This document shows, piece after piece, positions 50,120 through 58,059 of a DNA stretch of 64,000 nt; the stretch's first letter is position 1; the number at the start of each line of letters is the position of its first letter. A program made the translations under genes and the position numbers. Below the pieces are notes generated by a model. The model saw nothing but the letters and a program-made list of their open reading frames with translations, did no database searches and was not told the origin of the DNA. Source of the stretch: an uncultured Eubacterium sp. GTDB lineage: Bacteria; Bacillota; Clostridia; Lachnospirales; Lachnospiraceae. The stretch covers positions 310,001 to 374,000 of the forward strand of contig CAJTXO010000001.1 of the NCBI GenBank assembly GCA_910583555.1. Reading direction: 5' to 3'.

Positions 50120-51643
50120 ATGCTGCAGATCAAACATGTCACATTAACGTATAAAAAAGATTTGAGGGAACTCGTTTCGGAACTTTCCTTTGTTTTAAAC
50201 GACGGAGATAAAGCCGCCCTTATCGGAGAAGAGGGAAATGGAAAATCCACTCTGCTCAAATGGATCTACAATCGCGAACTGGTGGACAGCTACATCGACT
50301 CGTCCGGGGAGGTCATTGTAAATGACTGCATTCCCGGCTATCTGCCCCAGGAATTGTCCCCGGAGGAAAAGGGAAAGAGCATCTATGAATTTCTCTGTGA
50401 GGAACCAGCGTTCTGGGAATGCCCGCCGGGAGAACTGGCACAGCTTGCCGCCAGACTCCGCCTTCCGGTATCGCTGCTGTACGATGAACAGAAAATGGAC
50501 ACCCTCTCCGGCGGCGAGAAAGTGAAGATCAGTATGCTGCGCCTTCTCTGCCGCAAACCGGACGTACTGCTTTTGGATGAGCCGTCGAATGACATCGACA
50601 TCCGCACGCTCCAGTGGCTCGAACAGCTGATCCTCGAATGGAGCGGCCCCGTCCTCTTCATCTCCCACGACGAGACGCTGTTAGAACACACGGCAAACCG
50701 GATCATCCATCTGGAGCAGATCCGGAAACGCCATCAAAGCCGGCACACCGTGGCCAATACGGATTACCGCACCTACGTGGAAGAGCGCACAGGCGGACTT
50801 CGCAAACAGGAACAGCTCGCCCGCAAGGAGCGGAGCGACTACAAAAAACAGCAGGAAAAACTGCGCCGCATCGAGCAGACGGTAGCGCACCAGCAAAACA
50901 CGATCACCAGACAGGATCCACACGGGGCCAGACTGCTGAAAAAGAAAATGCACACGGTAAAAGCGATGGAACGGCGGTTTGAAAAAGATCATGAGTCCAT
51001 GACCGAAATGCCGGATGTGGAGGAAGCCATTTTTATGAAATTCCAGCAGATGAGTCCCCTGCCGCACGGCAAAACGGTACTCGACCTTAATCTCCCGCAG
51101 CTGTGCATCGGCGAACGGCTGCTCGTACAGGACATCCGGCTGCGCGTCGTCGGCAGCGAGAAGATCTGCCTCATCGGGGACAATGGGGTGGGAAAGACAA
51201 CGTTATTAAAAAAGATTGCCGAGCAGCTATGCGTGCGGACGGACATCAAAGCTGCCTATATGCCGCAAAATTATGACGACCTGCTTCTCAGTGGCACATC
51301 CGGCGAAATGACGCCGGCCGAATTTCTGACACAGACAGGGACAAAGGACGAGATCACTCAGATCCGAACATTTCTTGGCAGTCTGAAATATACGGCCGAA
51401 GAGATGAGCCATTCCGTCCGGGAACTGTCGGGCGGGCAGAAAGCAAAGCTTTTGCTGCTGAAAATCTGCATGAGCGACGCCAACGTACTCATCCTCGATG
51501 AACCGACCCGGAATTTCTCACCGCTGTCAAATCCTGTGATACGAACGATGTTGAAAGGGTACAAAGGCGCTATTATCAGTGCTTCGCATGACAGAAAATA
51601 TATCGAAGAGGTGTGTGACAGGGTGTATGAACTGCGCCGTTGA
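50120..51643 (+). CDS. ABC-F family ATPase, probable ribosome protection factor
   Basis: 507 residues with two ATPase domains and no membrane segment. First domain: GEEGNGKSTLLKW, LSGGEKVKISMLRLL, LLLDEPSNDIDI. Second: GDNGVGKTTLLKK, LSGGQKAKLLLLKI, LILDEPTRNFSPLSNP. Between them is the charged inter-domain linker (about 225-300) that reaches toward the peptidyl transferase centre in this family. Length and form fit the antibiotic-resistance ABC-F group (Lsa/Vga/CplR-like) better than EttA-type housekeeping factors. The terminator-bearing leader supports drug-induced control. The actual drug range is unknown. Confidence 0.85.
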   Translation: MLQIKHVTLTYKKDLRELVSELSFVLNDGDKAALIGEEGNGKSTLLKWIYNRELVDSYIDSSGEVIVNDCIPGYLPQELSPEEKGKSIYEFLCEEPAFWECPPGELAQLAARLRLPVSLLYDEQKMDTLSGGEKVKISMLRLLCRKPDVLLLDEPSNDIDIRTLQWLEQLILEWSGPVLFISHDETLLEHTANRIIHLEQIRKRHQSRHTVANTDYRTYVEERTGGLRKQEQLARKERSDYKKQQEKLRRIEQTVAHQQNTITRQDPHGARLLKKKMHTVKAMERRFEKDHESMTEMPDVEEAIFMKFQQMSPLPHGKTVLDLNLPQLCIGERLLVQDIRLRVVGSEKICLIGDNGVGKTTLLKKIAEQLCVRTDIKAAYMPQNYDDLLLSGTSGEMTPAEFLTQTGTKDEITQIRTFLGSLKYTAEEMSHSVRELSGGQKAKLLLLKICMSDANVLILDEPTRNFSPLSNPVIRTMLKGYKGAIISASHDRKYIEEVCDRVYELRR

Positions 51644-51664
51644 TTCTGAATATTTATTTTACCG

Positions 51665-51693
51665 TTGACGCACGTATTAAATACGTGTATAAT
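51665..51693 (+). promoter_or_regulatory. hicB promoter whose spacer is a palindromic operator
   Basis: TTGACG (51665-51670) and TATAAT (51688-51693) are separated by exactly 17 bp, and these 17 bp are a perfect palindrome, CACGTATT-A-AATACGTG (51671-51687). A repressor bound here would block RNA polymerase directly. The HicB protein encoded next is the obvious candidate. Confidence 0.8.
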
Positions 51694-51724
51694 ATTATTA
51701 ATAAGATTAAAAAGGAGAAAAACT

Positions 51725-52123
51725 GTGGCAAAATATATTTATCCAGCAATCTTTACACCAGAAGTAAACGGCCAGTTTTCCATCTGTTTTCCAGACATTG
51801 AAAATTGTTTCACCTGTGGGGACAATCTCGAAGATGGAATCAGAATGGCCGAAGATGTCCTTTCCCTCACATTGACACAGCTTGAGGACAAAGGACACAA
51901 AATTCCAAATGCCTCAGCAATTAACGACCTAACCACGGAAAACGGTGCATTTGCGACTTATATTTCCTGTGATACTACTGCGTACCGACGTCTTATGAAC
52001 AATATGGCCGTGAAAAAAACCCTTACGATCCCTTCGTGGCTGAATGAATCCGCTATGGCCGCCGGACTAAATTTCTCGCAAGTCCTCCAGGACGCATTAA
52101 AACAGCAGTTGAATGTCACCTAA
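51725..52123 (+). CDS. hicB: HicB-family antitoxin-like protein, orphan
   Basis: 132 residues from GTG 51725 with AAAGGAG 7 nt upstream. The N-terminal HicB fold shows YIYPAIFTPEVNGQFSICFP, DIENCFTCGDNLEDGIRMAEDVL; the C-terminus (KKTLTIPSWLNESAMAAGLN, FSQVLQDALKQQL) is a ribbon-helix-helix-like DNA-binding part. No hicA toxin gene (about 60-80 codons with a dsRNA-binding fold) is found on either side. It may be a lone regulator that controls itself through the palindromic operator. Confidence 0.85.
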   Translation: MAKYIYPAIFTPEVNGQFSICFPDIENCFTCGDNLEDGIRMAEDVLSLTLTQLEDKGHKIPNASAINDLTTENGAFATYISCDTTAYRRLMNNMAVKKTLTIPSWLNESAMAAGLNFSQVLQDALKQQLNVT

Positions 52124-52134
52124 CCACAAAAATA

Positions 52135-52162
52135 CTGGCCGGCGTCTGCAAACACCGGCCAG
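52135..52162. terminator. Hairpin after hicB
   Basis: CTGGCCGG and CCGGCCAG arms with extra inner pairs; loop about 8 nt. There is no T-run on the plus strand; on the minus strand ATTTTT follows 2 nt after the stem. It may slow or end transcription between hicB and vanR. Confidence 0.45.
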
Positions 52163-52295
52163 CGATCCAATACCACATAAAGAAAATTTTTTTAGATAGA
52201 AGCGATAGAAGCAGCAAGCAAAGACATAGCAGAAAATGGAACAATTCCGCATGAGGCCATCAATTGGGATTGACCTAACAGAAAGGGAACGGAAC

Positions 52296-52994
52296 ATGAG
52301 TGAAAACATACTGATCGTAGACGATGAACGGGAGATCGCAGACCTTGTCGCCGTGTACCTGCAAAACGAAAATTACAACGTTTTCAAATTCTACAACGGA
52401 ACCGATGCTCTCGACTGTATCGAACATGAAAAACTGGATCTGGCCATTCTGGATGTGATGCTGCCCGACGTGAACGGCCTGAAGATCTGTCAGGCGATCC
52501 GCCGGAAATTCAACTACCCTGTCATCATGCTGACCGCGAAAAGCGAGGAGATCGACAAGATCAACGGACTGACTCTCGGCGCGGATGATTACATGACCAA
52601 ACCGTTCCTGCCGCTCGAACTGGTGGCCCGCGTGAAGGCACAACTGCGGCGGTATAAGCGCTACAACACCGGCATTTCGCCCGAAGATCATGACATCCTC
52701 GTGCACTCCGGCCTCGTCCTGAACATCAAAACACATGAGTGCACGCTGAATGAAAAACCGCTTTCCCTGACGCCAACCGAGTTTAATATCCTACGCATCC
52801 TCTGTCAGGAAAAGGGAAACGTCGTCAGTTCAGAAGAGTTATTTCACCAGATCTGGGGCGACGAGTATTACAGCAAAAATAATAATACTATCACCGTCCA
52901 CATCCGGCATCTGCGCGAAAAGATGGGGGACTCTTTTGATGAACCAAAATATATAAAAACCGTATGGGGGGTAGGATATAAAATTGAAAAATAG
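52296..52994 (+). CDS. vanR: VanR-like OmpR-family response regulator
   Basis: 232 residues from ATG 52296. Receiver domain with ILIVDDEREIADLV, the phosphorylated Asp in LAILDVMLPDVNG and the Lys of DDYMTKPF; winged-helix output with LSLTPTEFNILRILCQEKGN and NNTITVHIRHLREKMGD, ending KTVWGVGYKIEK. Read against recalled VanR of VanA-type enterococci the match is close along the full length. No vanH, vanA or vanX is nearby, so the target genes are elsewhere or different. vanS overlaps by 11 bp. Confidence 0.9.
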   Translation: MSENILIVDDEREIADLVAVYLQNENYNVFKFYNGTDALDCIEHEKLDLAILDVMLPDVNGLKICQAIRRKFNYPVIMLTAKSEEIDKINGLTLGADDYMTKPFLPLELVARVKAQLRRYKRYNTGISPEDHDILVHSGLVLNIKTHECTLNEKPLSLTPTEFNILRILCQEKGNVVSSEELFHQIWGDEYYSKNNNTITVHIRHLREKMGDSFDEPKYIKTVWGVGYKIEK

Positions 52995-54003
52995 AACAAA
53001 AAAGATCGGCATTGTATTAGCGGCGTTAGCGATCGCGATTCTGCTATGCATGGGAATCGTGTATCTGTTCGACGTCGTATTGAACGGCATATTTATCGAA
53101 TGGTTTGATTCCCATTACATCACACATCTTGAATATTATAATCCGGAGGCCGGTATCACGGAAAGCATACCTTACATGAGCCGGGGTTCTGTAAAAAAAC
53201 TTCTGATGCAGCTTTTGATATTCGGCGTTATCCTCTTTATCCTGCTCGCTCTCATTGTCGCGCATTTTTACGGCAGGCATGTGCGGACGACCATCGCCCG
53301 GAGCAAACAGCTCCTCCAGGCGGAGACCGAGCGCAAAAATGACATGATCGCCTATCTCGCGCACGACTTAAAGACGCCGCTCACATCGGTCGTCGGCTAT
53401 CTGAGCCTGTTGGACGAGGCATCCGACATGCCCGCCGCGCAGCGGGCCAAATACATCCATATCTCGTTGGAAAAAGCGCTGCGGCTCGAAAAACTGATCA
53501 ACGAATTTTTCGAGATCACCCGCTACAACTTCAATGAAATCGTACTTGAAAAGGAGACAACTGACCTCCACTATATGCTCGTTCAAATGTCCGATGAATT
53601 TTATCCGGTACTGAAAGAACACGGAAACACGATCCAGCTAAACTGCGACGAAAACGTAACGGTGTACGCCGACGCGGCAAAGCTGGCGCGCGTGTTTAAT
53701 AACATTTTGAAAAACGCGATCGCCTACAGTGACCCCGGCACTCCCATCCTCATAAAAGCAGAACAGACCGGGCGCGACATCCGTCTCTCGTTTCAGAACA
53801 GCGGAAAGACCATCCCTCAGCAGAAACTCGAGCACATCTTTGAAAAGTTCTTCCGGCTGGACGACGCCCGCGCTTCCAACACAGGCGGCGCCGGACTTGG
53901 TCTGGCGATCGCAAAAGAAATCGTGACACAGCACGGCGGAACTATCTCGGCAGAGAGCGAGAACGGCCTCACCACATTTTATGTAACACTGCCGCAGCCA
54001 TAA
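52984..54003 (+). CDS. vanS: VanS-like sensor histidine kinase
   Basis: 339 residues from a TTG at 52984 inside the vanR stop region. Two membrane segments (about 8-27 and 76-96) enclose a short outer loop (about 28-75). The kinase core shows the H-box LAHDLKTPLTSVVGYLSLL, LARVFNNILKNAIAYS (N box), FRLDDARASNTGGAGLGLAI (G boxes), much like VanS of VanA type. The small outer loop is about the size found in VanS. Ligand unproven: it may sense glycopeptides or general wall stress. Confidence 0.9.
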   Translation: MKNRTKKIGIVLAALAIAILLCMGIVYLFDVVLNGIFIEWFDSHYITHLEYYNPEAGITESIPYMSRGSVKKLLMQLLIFGVILFILLALIVAHFYGRHVRTTIARSKQLLQAETERKNDMIAYLAHDLKTPLTSVVGYLSLLDEASDMPAAQRAKYIHISLEKALRLEKLINEFFEITRYNFNEIVLEKETTDLHYMLVQMSDEFYPVLKEHGNTIQLNCDENVTVYADAAKLARVFNNILKNAIAYSDPGTPILIKAEQTGRDIRLSFQNSGKTIPQQKLEHIFEKFFRLDDARASNTGGAGLGLAIAKEIVTQHGGTISAESENGLTTFYVTLPQP

Positions 54004-54238
54004 CGATTTGTAAAACGAGAATGGCGGGCATTCCCCACACAAAATACCAGTGTTTCGTCTTATGGCGGAACACGCGCATCCCCACGATGCTACCGATACT
54101 CCCGCCGAGGAGCGCCACCAGAAACAACCGCGCCTCGGGGACACGCCATTCCTGCCGTCTCGCCCGCCGCTTATCCATCCCCATCAGACAGAAGCCGCCA
54201 AGATTCATAAGCACGATATAAAACAAGATCCACTCCAC
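53969..54238 (-). CDS. DUF1294 small membrane protein
   Basis: 89 residues from GTG 54238, chosen because AAAGGAG lies 6-7 nt upstream, inside the last codons of the upstream gene. Three hydrophobic segments; GMDKRRARRQEWRVPEARLF and GSIGSIVGMRVFRHKTKHWYF are the DUF1294 signature. Function unknown. It overlaps the end of vanS on the other strand by 35 bp and is the third gene of the sigma/anti-sigma operon to its right. Confidence 0.88.
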   Translation of the reverse strand: MEWILFYIVLMNLGGFCLMGMDKRRARRQEWRVPEARLFLVALLGGSIGSIVGMRVFRHKTKHWYFVWGMPAILVLQIVMAAAVLHKMW

Positions 54239-54239
54239 T

Positions 54240-56093
54240 TCATTCTCCTTTCCAGACAGCCTCCTCATACCAGGTCCTGCCCAATCGTAAACGTTCCTTC
54301 GTTTTATCCCACACAATGTCCTGCTTCAGCATTCCCACCTCGTCTCCCGCATTGTTCGCGTAAATATGGAAAACAACCGTCAATTTGGAGCCCGTCCATT
54401 CCATCGACACATAAGACAGATCCATGATCGCATGTTTCCCCAGCTTTGCAAAATAGTCGGAAAGTTTCGGTTGATCTGAAAAGTCCAGCTTTTTCTGAAA
54501 ACCGGTAGAAGGCACCTTTAAGAGAGCCGTCTGGTCGTCGTTGACCTTGATCTTGAAAAATTGACCTTCACTCAAGCGTCTCATACCTTTGGGCTGGGCC
54601 AGTACGCTCCACTTCCCCTTGCTGTCCCGTTTCAGAATGCGAAACTCCGCCAGTGTCCGGTATTCATTGAGCAAGACAAGTATTTCCTTCGTCCCGTCTC
54701 CGTCAAAATCCGGTTCGGCAACCAGTTTACTGTGTGCCAGATCATGATACCACAAATCTTTGGAATTTCCCAGACTTATTTTTTTCACGAGTTTCTTTTC
54801 ATTAATAATAACATACGGTTTTGAGGCGTCCATTCGGGAGCATAACAGAGCAATACATGTCTGACCATTCCCCAGTTTCAGTGTCGGCTGCAACCAGCAC
54901 GTAACCTCCTTATCCTCCTCACCATCTGTCGTGGTCGTTATGCTCAGCTCCTCATCATCCAGATTCCACTCTACGGAATTACTTGTGATGACATTATCAT
55001 CCCCTGATGAATTTTCCTCTGCTTTTTTTCCTCCCGCTCCTTTTCCCTGTTCCTTTTTCCCGCCTTTTTCTCCTTGATCGACCCCTTCCACCGGCTTGCT
55101 GCTGTCAGATACAGTCCCTGTTGCTTCCGCCAGCCTGCGCATTTCTTCCTGCACATCTTCGGGTATTTTTACACACACATCCGGCACGCCCGCATACTTC
55201 ACATACCCGCCGCGCATGAAATAGAGCGGGACGACAACACGGTTATTCAGATGAAAGTATAACACGTATTCCGTATCTTCCGAAACCTGCATCGTAACTG
55301 ACGTACTATCGTAAAGCATGATCTCCCCGTTACAGAGTGAATCGATCAGTTCGGATACTTTATTTTCAGTAGAAGCATCCAGCAGTTTCTTTTTCTCCGC
55401 TCCCTCTGTCATGTCATCCCCGTCCTGGTATTCTACCGATACATAGTTTTCCTTCAAATGAAGCCTATCCTCGTACAGATCAGAAGCATCCTCTAACGTG
55501 ATCCCAGTATTTTTGACAAGAAGTTCTGTGCGGCTCTCATCATAGTCGTACTTAAGCGCAACGGCAAAGGAATCATCCAATCCCTCCACGGAGTACAGCT
55601 TGCCCGTCGAACTGCCGGCAAAATCAACATATCCGTCATCTTCCGTCCACCCATTGATCCATCCTGTCGCCTCACCCAGATAGGTGTCAAGACGCAAATC
55701 CTCCTGAACGACACTGGCACATACATCCCCTAAATAAACACCGCCCTTGTAAATGACAAACGGAATCACAAGGCAATCTGAATCACTGCTATTTAAGTCA
55801 ACTTCTAATTCGGGTATGGATACTCCTCTTTGCGGCGGGTCCGTTTCTTGTACTGCCACCTTACCCCCGCCACTTCGTCCTCCGTCTTCCGTAAAAAACC
55901 GCAGATCCCATAAAAACAATATCACGGTAATCAAGCACAGACATGCGGCAGCAACGGCGATCCAGCGCTTTCTTTGCACGAGGCCGGCGAGGCCGGCACG
56001 TTTTCGTTCCAACCCGATAACGGATTCTTCTATATACTCATCGCTGATCTCTCCCAGTATTTCCGCGATCAGTTCCTTCTTTTCTTCTTTCAT
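54240..56093 (-). CDS. Large membrane-anchored anti-sigma-like protein
   Basis: 617 residues. A short cytoplasmic part (about 1-43, KKELIAEILGEISDEYIEES), one membrane segment (about 45-66) and a large outer region with a Lys/Gly/Glu-rich linker (about 333-360). The last third contains DFDGDGTKEILVLLNEY (about residue 460), an FG-GAP/VCBS-like Asp loop able to bind calcium. The ATG overlaps the stop of the upstream ECF sigma gene (ATGA), so it is taken as its anti-sigma partner, although no known anti-sigma domain is obvious. Confidence 0.7.
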   Translation of the reverse strand: MKEEKKELIAEILGEISDEYIEESVIGLERKRAGLAGLVQRKRWIAVAAACLCLITVILFLWDLRFFTEDGGRSGGGKVAVQETDPPQRGVSIPELEVDLNSSDSDCLVIPFVIYKGGVYLGDVCASVVQEDLRLDTYLGEATGWINGWTEDDGYVDFAGSSTGKLYSVEGLDDSFAVALKYDYDESRTELLVKNTGITLEDASDLYEDRLHLKENYVSVEYQDGDDMTEGAEKKKLLDASTENKVSELIDSLCNGEIMLYDSTSVTMQVSEDTEYVLYFHLNNRVVVPLYFMRGGYVKYAGVPDVCVKIPEDVQEEMRRLAEATGTVSDSSKPVEGVDQGEKGGKKEQGKGAGGKKAEENSSGDDNVITSNSVEWNLDDEELSITTTTDGEEDKEVTCWLQPTLKLGNGQTCIALLCSRMDASKPYVIINEKKLVKKISLGNSKDLWYHDLAHSKLVAEPDFDGDGTKEILVLLNEYRTLAEFRILKRDSKGKWSVLAQPKGMRRLSEGQFFKIKVNDDQTALLKVPSTGFQKKLDFSDQPKLSDYFAKLGKHAIMDLSYVSMEWTGSKLTVVFHIYANNAGDEVGMLKQDIVWDKTKERLRLGRTWYEEAVWKGE

Positions 56094-56644
56094 ATCGAAA
56101 ACCCCTCCTCTCCCAGATACGTTTTCAATTTCTCCCTGATTCGGAACAGCTTTACGGATACATTATTTTCACTCATGTGAAGATCATTCGCGATCAGGGT
56201 GACCGGATGCGAAAACCAGTACCGGCGCAAAAACAAAACGCGCTCCTCATGTTCCAATGCCCTGACAAAATCATTTACCACCCTTCCCATTTCCCTGGCA
56301 AACCACTCTGTTTCTGCCGACGAAACAGAAAAACAGTCGTCAAGTTCTTCCATCGCTTTGTCAAAACTGCTGTCCCGTTTTTTGGCTCTGTTAAACCGGC
56401 GCTTGTTGAGGGAAATATTGCGGGCGATCTTACAGACATAGGCGGCAAATGGGTTTGGCTTTTTCGGGGGAACCGTATTCCACACGCCCAGATATGTATC
56501 ATTTTCACATTCGCGCGCATCTTCGTTGTCGTTTAAAATATGATGGGAGATATGAAATATCAGTTTCCCGTATTTTTCTGACAACTCCTTGACCGCCTGT
56601 TCCGAACGCTCAAAAAATAAGTTGATTATCTTTTCATCGTCCAT
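56090..56644 (-). CDS. ECF RNA polymerase sigma factor
   Basis: 184 residues from ATG 56644, which has AAGGAGG 8 nt ahead; a GTG three codons upstream lies in that site. Region 2 (LNDNEDARECENDTYLGVWN) and region 4 (LEHEERVLFLRRYWFSHPVTLIANDLHMSENNVSVKLFRIR) are clear. Forms an operon with the 617-aa membrane protein and DUF1294. Confidence 0.93.
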   Translation of the reverse strand: MDDEKIINLFFERSEQAVKELSEKYGKLIFHISHHILNDNEDARECENDTYLGVWNTVPPKKPNPFAAYVCKIARNISLNKRRFNRAKKRDSSFDKAMEELDDCFSVSSAETEWFAREMGRVVNDFVRALEHEERVLFLRRYWFSHPVTLIANDLHMSENNVSVKLFRIREKLKTYLGEEGFSI

Positions 56645-56779
56645 CTCCTGCACCTCCTTCTACCTATTATCTAACGAAGTCTACTCTAATCTTACTAAAT
56701 TTTTTTATTTTTTGCAAAATTTTTGCAAGGATTGCCGGCAGCCAGTCGTATTATATATAAAAGGCAGTCTAAAAGAACA

Positions 56780-56795
56780 GGAGGAGAAATCCTCC
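56780..56795 (+). promoter_or_regulatory. Hairpin with anti-Shine-Dalgarno sequence in the leader of the Cys/His-rich gene
   Basis: GGAGGA, GAAA loop, TCCTCC. The TCCTCC arm can pair either with this copy or with the true ribosome site AGGAGGA (56804-56810) just downstream, since GAACAGGAGGA occurs twice. Alternative pairing could turn translation on or off. Confidence 0.45.
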
Positions 56796-56815
56796 GAAAG
56801 AACAGGAGGATTATT

Positions 56816-57376
56816 ATGTTTAGAAATTGGAAAAAAACTGCTGTTGCCGCGTTGGCAGCTATCACACTGACAGGAAGCATCGCCGTTCCCGCTCTGGCAC
56901 ACGGCCACGGATATGGATACGGACACCACAACTCATCCAACCGGACACAATGCTATAACGGGAACTGCGAATATCCCGGACAGAACTGCGACCGGAACTG
57001 CGAATACCCCGGTCAGAACTGTGATCGGAACTGCGAATACCCCGGACAGAACTGCGATGGGACTTGTGAATATCACGGTCAGAACTGCGACGGAAACTGC
57101 AACTACCGTAATCAAAACAACAGCCAGACGAAAGCCACCAAGAAAATAAACGTCAAAAAGAACGGCTATTACTGCGAGTACCACGACAAAACCCATAAGA
57201 AAAAGAGCAGTTGCAAGAATTATTGTAAAAAACATAAGACGATACACGCAAATGGGAAAAGGCACAGCGTATCAAAAAGCAAAGTGTCCAAACAGAAACC
57301 GTCCAAACAGAAATCATCGACACAAAGAACAGCTACACACCACGCAGCCACACATCATTCGTCTACACATCACTAA
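56816..57376 (+). CDS. Secreted Cys/His-rich repeat protein
   Basis: 186 residues from ATG 56816 (AGGAGG 6 nt upstream). Signal peptide about 1-28 (AVAALAAITLTGSIAVPALA). Then HGHGYGYGHH, five copies of an 11-residue unit NCEYPGQNCDR (residues about 47-100), a second Cys/His cluster (YYCEYHDKTHKKKSSCKNYC) and a Lys/Ser/Gln then His/Thr-rich tail (THHAATHHSSTHH). Such density of Cys and His suggests metal binding outside the cell. No named family is recognised. A sigma/anti-sigma pair whose anti-sigma also has a His-rich tail follows. Confidence 0.75.
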   Translation: MFRNWKKTAVAALAAITLTGSIAVPALAHGHGYGYGHHNSSNRTQCYNGNCEYPGQNCDRNCEYPGQNCDRNCEYPGQNCDGTCEYHGQNCDGNCNYRNQNNSQTKATKKINVKKNGYYCEYHDKTHKKKSSCKNYCKKHKTIHANGKRHSVSKSKVSKQKPSKQKSSTQRTATHHAATHHSSTHH

Positions 57377-57381
57377 AATAG

Positions 57382-57433
57382 AAATCCAGGGAATGACGGT
57401 GCCATGTTTTTCATCATTTCCTGGATTTTTTTC
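57382..57433 (+). terminator. Terminator of the Cys/His-rich gene
   Basis: 15-bp stem with a single G-U pair (57382-57396 with 57414-57428), a 17-nt loop and a run of seven or eight T. It separates this gene from the sigma operon downstream. Confidence 0.85.
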
Positions 57434-57564
57434 TGATATTAGCTTCTGATCAAAAAACGATAAAAAAGAAAAATAGTTGTGATATAAACAGGTTTATATG
57501 TTACAATGAGTTAAGAGACGAGGCTTTTACAGGTACCAGAACACTGGCAGGAGGTGATGTGCGC

Positions 57565-58059
57565 ATGCGGAGTGAGGAAAATATGATCCACGCCGTCGAA
57601 CAATACGCTGACATGGTGCGGCGCATTTGCTATTATTATCTAAAAAATGACGCCGATACGGAGGATATATTTCAAAACGTTTTTCTGAAATATATGCTGC
57701 ACGATAAGCCGTTTTACAATGAAGAACACGAAAAAGCGTGGCTGCTCCGTGTTGCGATCAATGCCTGCAAAGACTATCTGAAAAGTTTCTTCCGGCGCAG
57801 CACCGTTCCGTTAGAGGTACTGAATGAAGTGGCGGCCGAAGTTCCCGACGAACACAGAGAGGTAATGGAAGCTGTGCTCTCCCTGCCGCAAAAGTACAAA
57901 GATCCCATCTACCTGCACTATTATGAGGGCTACTCGGCAGCCGAGATCGGATCGATCCTGGGCAAAAAAGAAAACACCGTGTATTCCCTGTTAGCAAGAG
58001 GAAGAAAACAATTAAAGGAAAAGCTTGGAGGTGAAGGATTTGACGAATCAGATACATAA
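57565..58059 (+). CDS. ECF RNA polymerase sigma factor
   Basis: 164 residues from ATG 57565. AGGAGGTGAT lies upstream, 10 nt from this ATG and 4 nt from an in-frame GTG at 57559, so either may be used. Region 2: YLKNDADTEDIFQNVFLKYM; region 4: LPQKYKDPIYLHYYEGYSAA and EIGSILGKKENTVYSLLARG. The anti-sigma gene overlaps its end by 20 bp. Confidence 0.93.
   Translation: MRSEENMIHAVEQYADMVRRICYYYLKNDADTEDIFQNVFLKYMLHDKPFYNEEHEKAWLLRVAINACKDYLKSFFRRSTVPLEVLNEVAAEVPDEHREVMEAVLSLPQKYKDPIYLHYYEGYSAAEIGSILGKKENTVYSLLARGRKQLKEKLGGEGFDESDT

Noticed and set aside
51644..52295. hicA toxin partner
   Set aside because: Neither flank of hicB holds a short frame with HicA-like sequence.
52296..54316. Complete glycopeptide-resistance operon
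   Set aside because: No vanH, ligase, vanX or vanY genes are near the VanRS pair.
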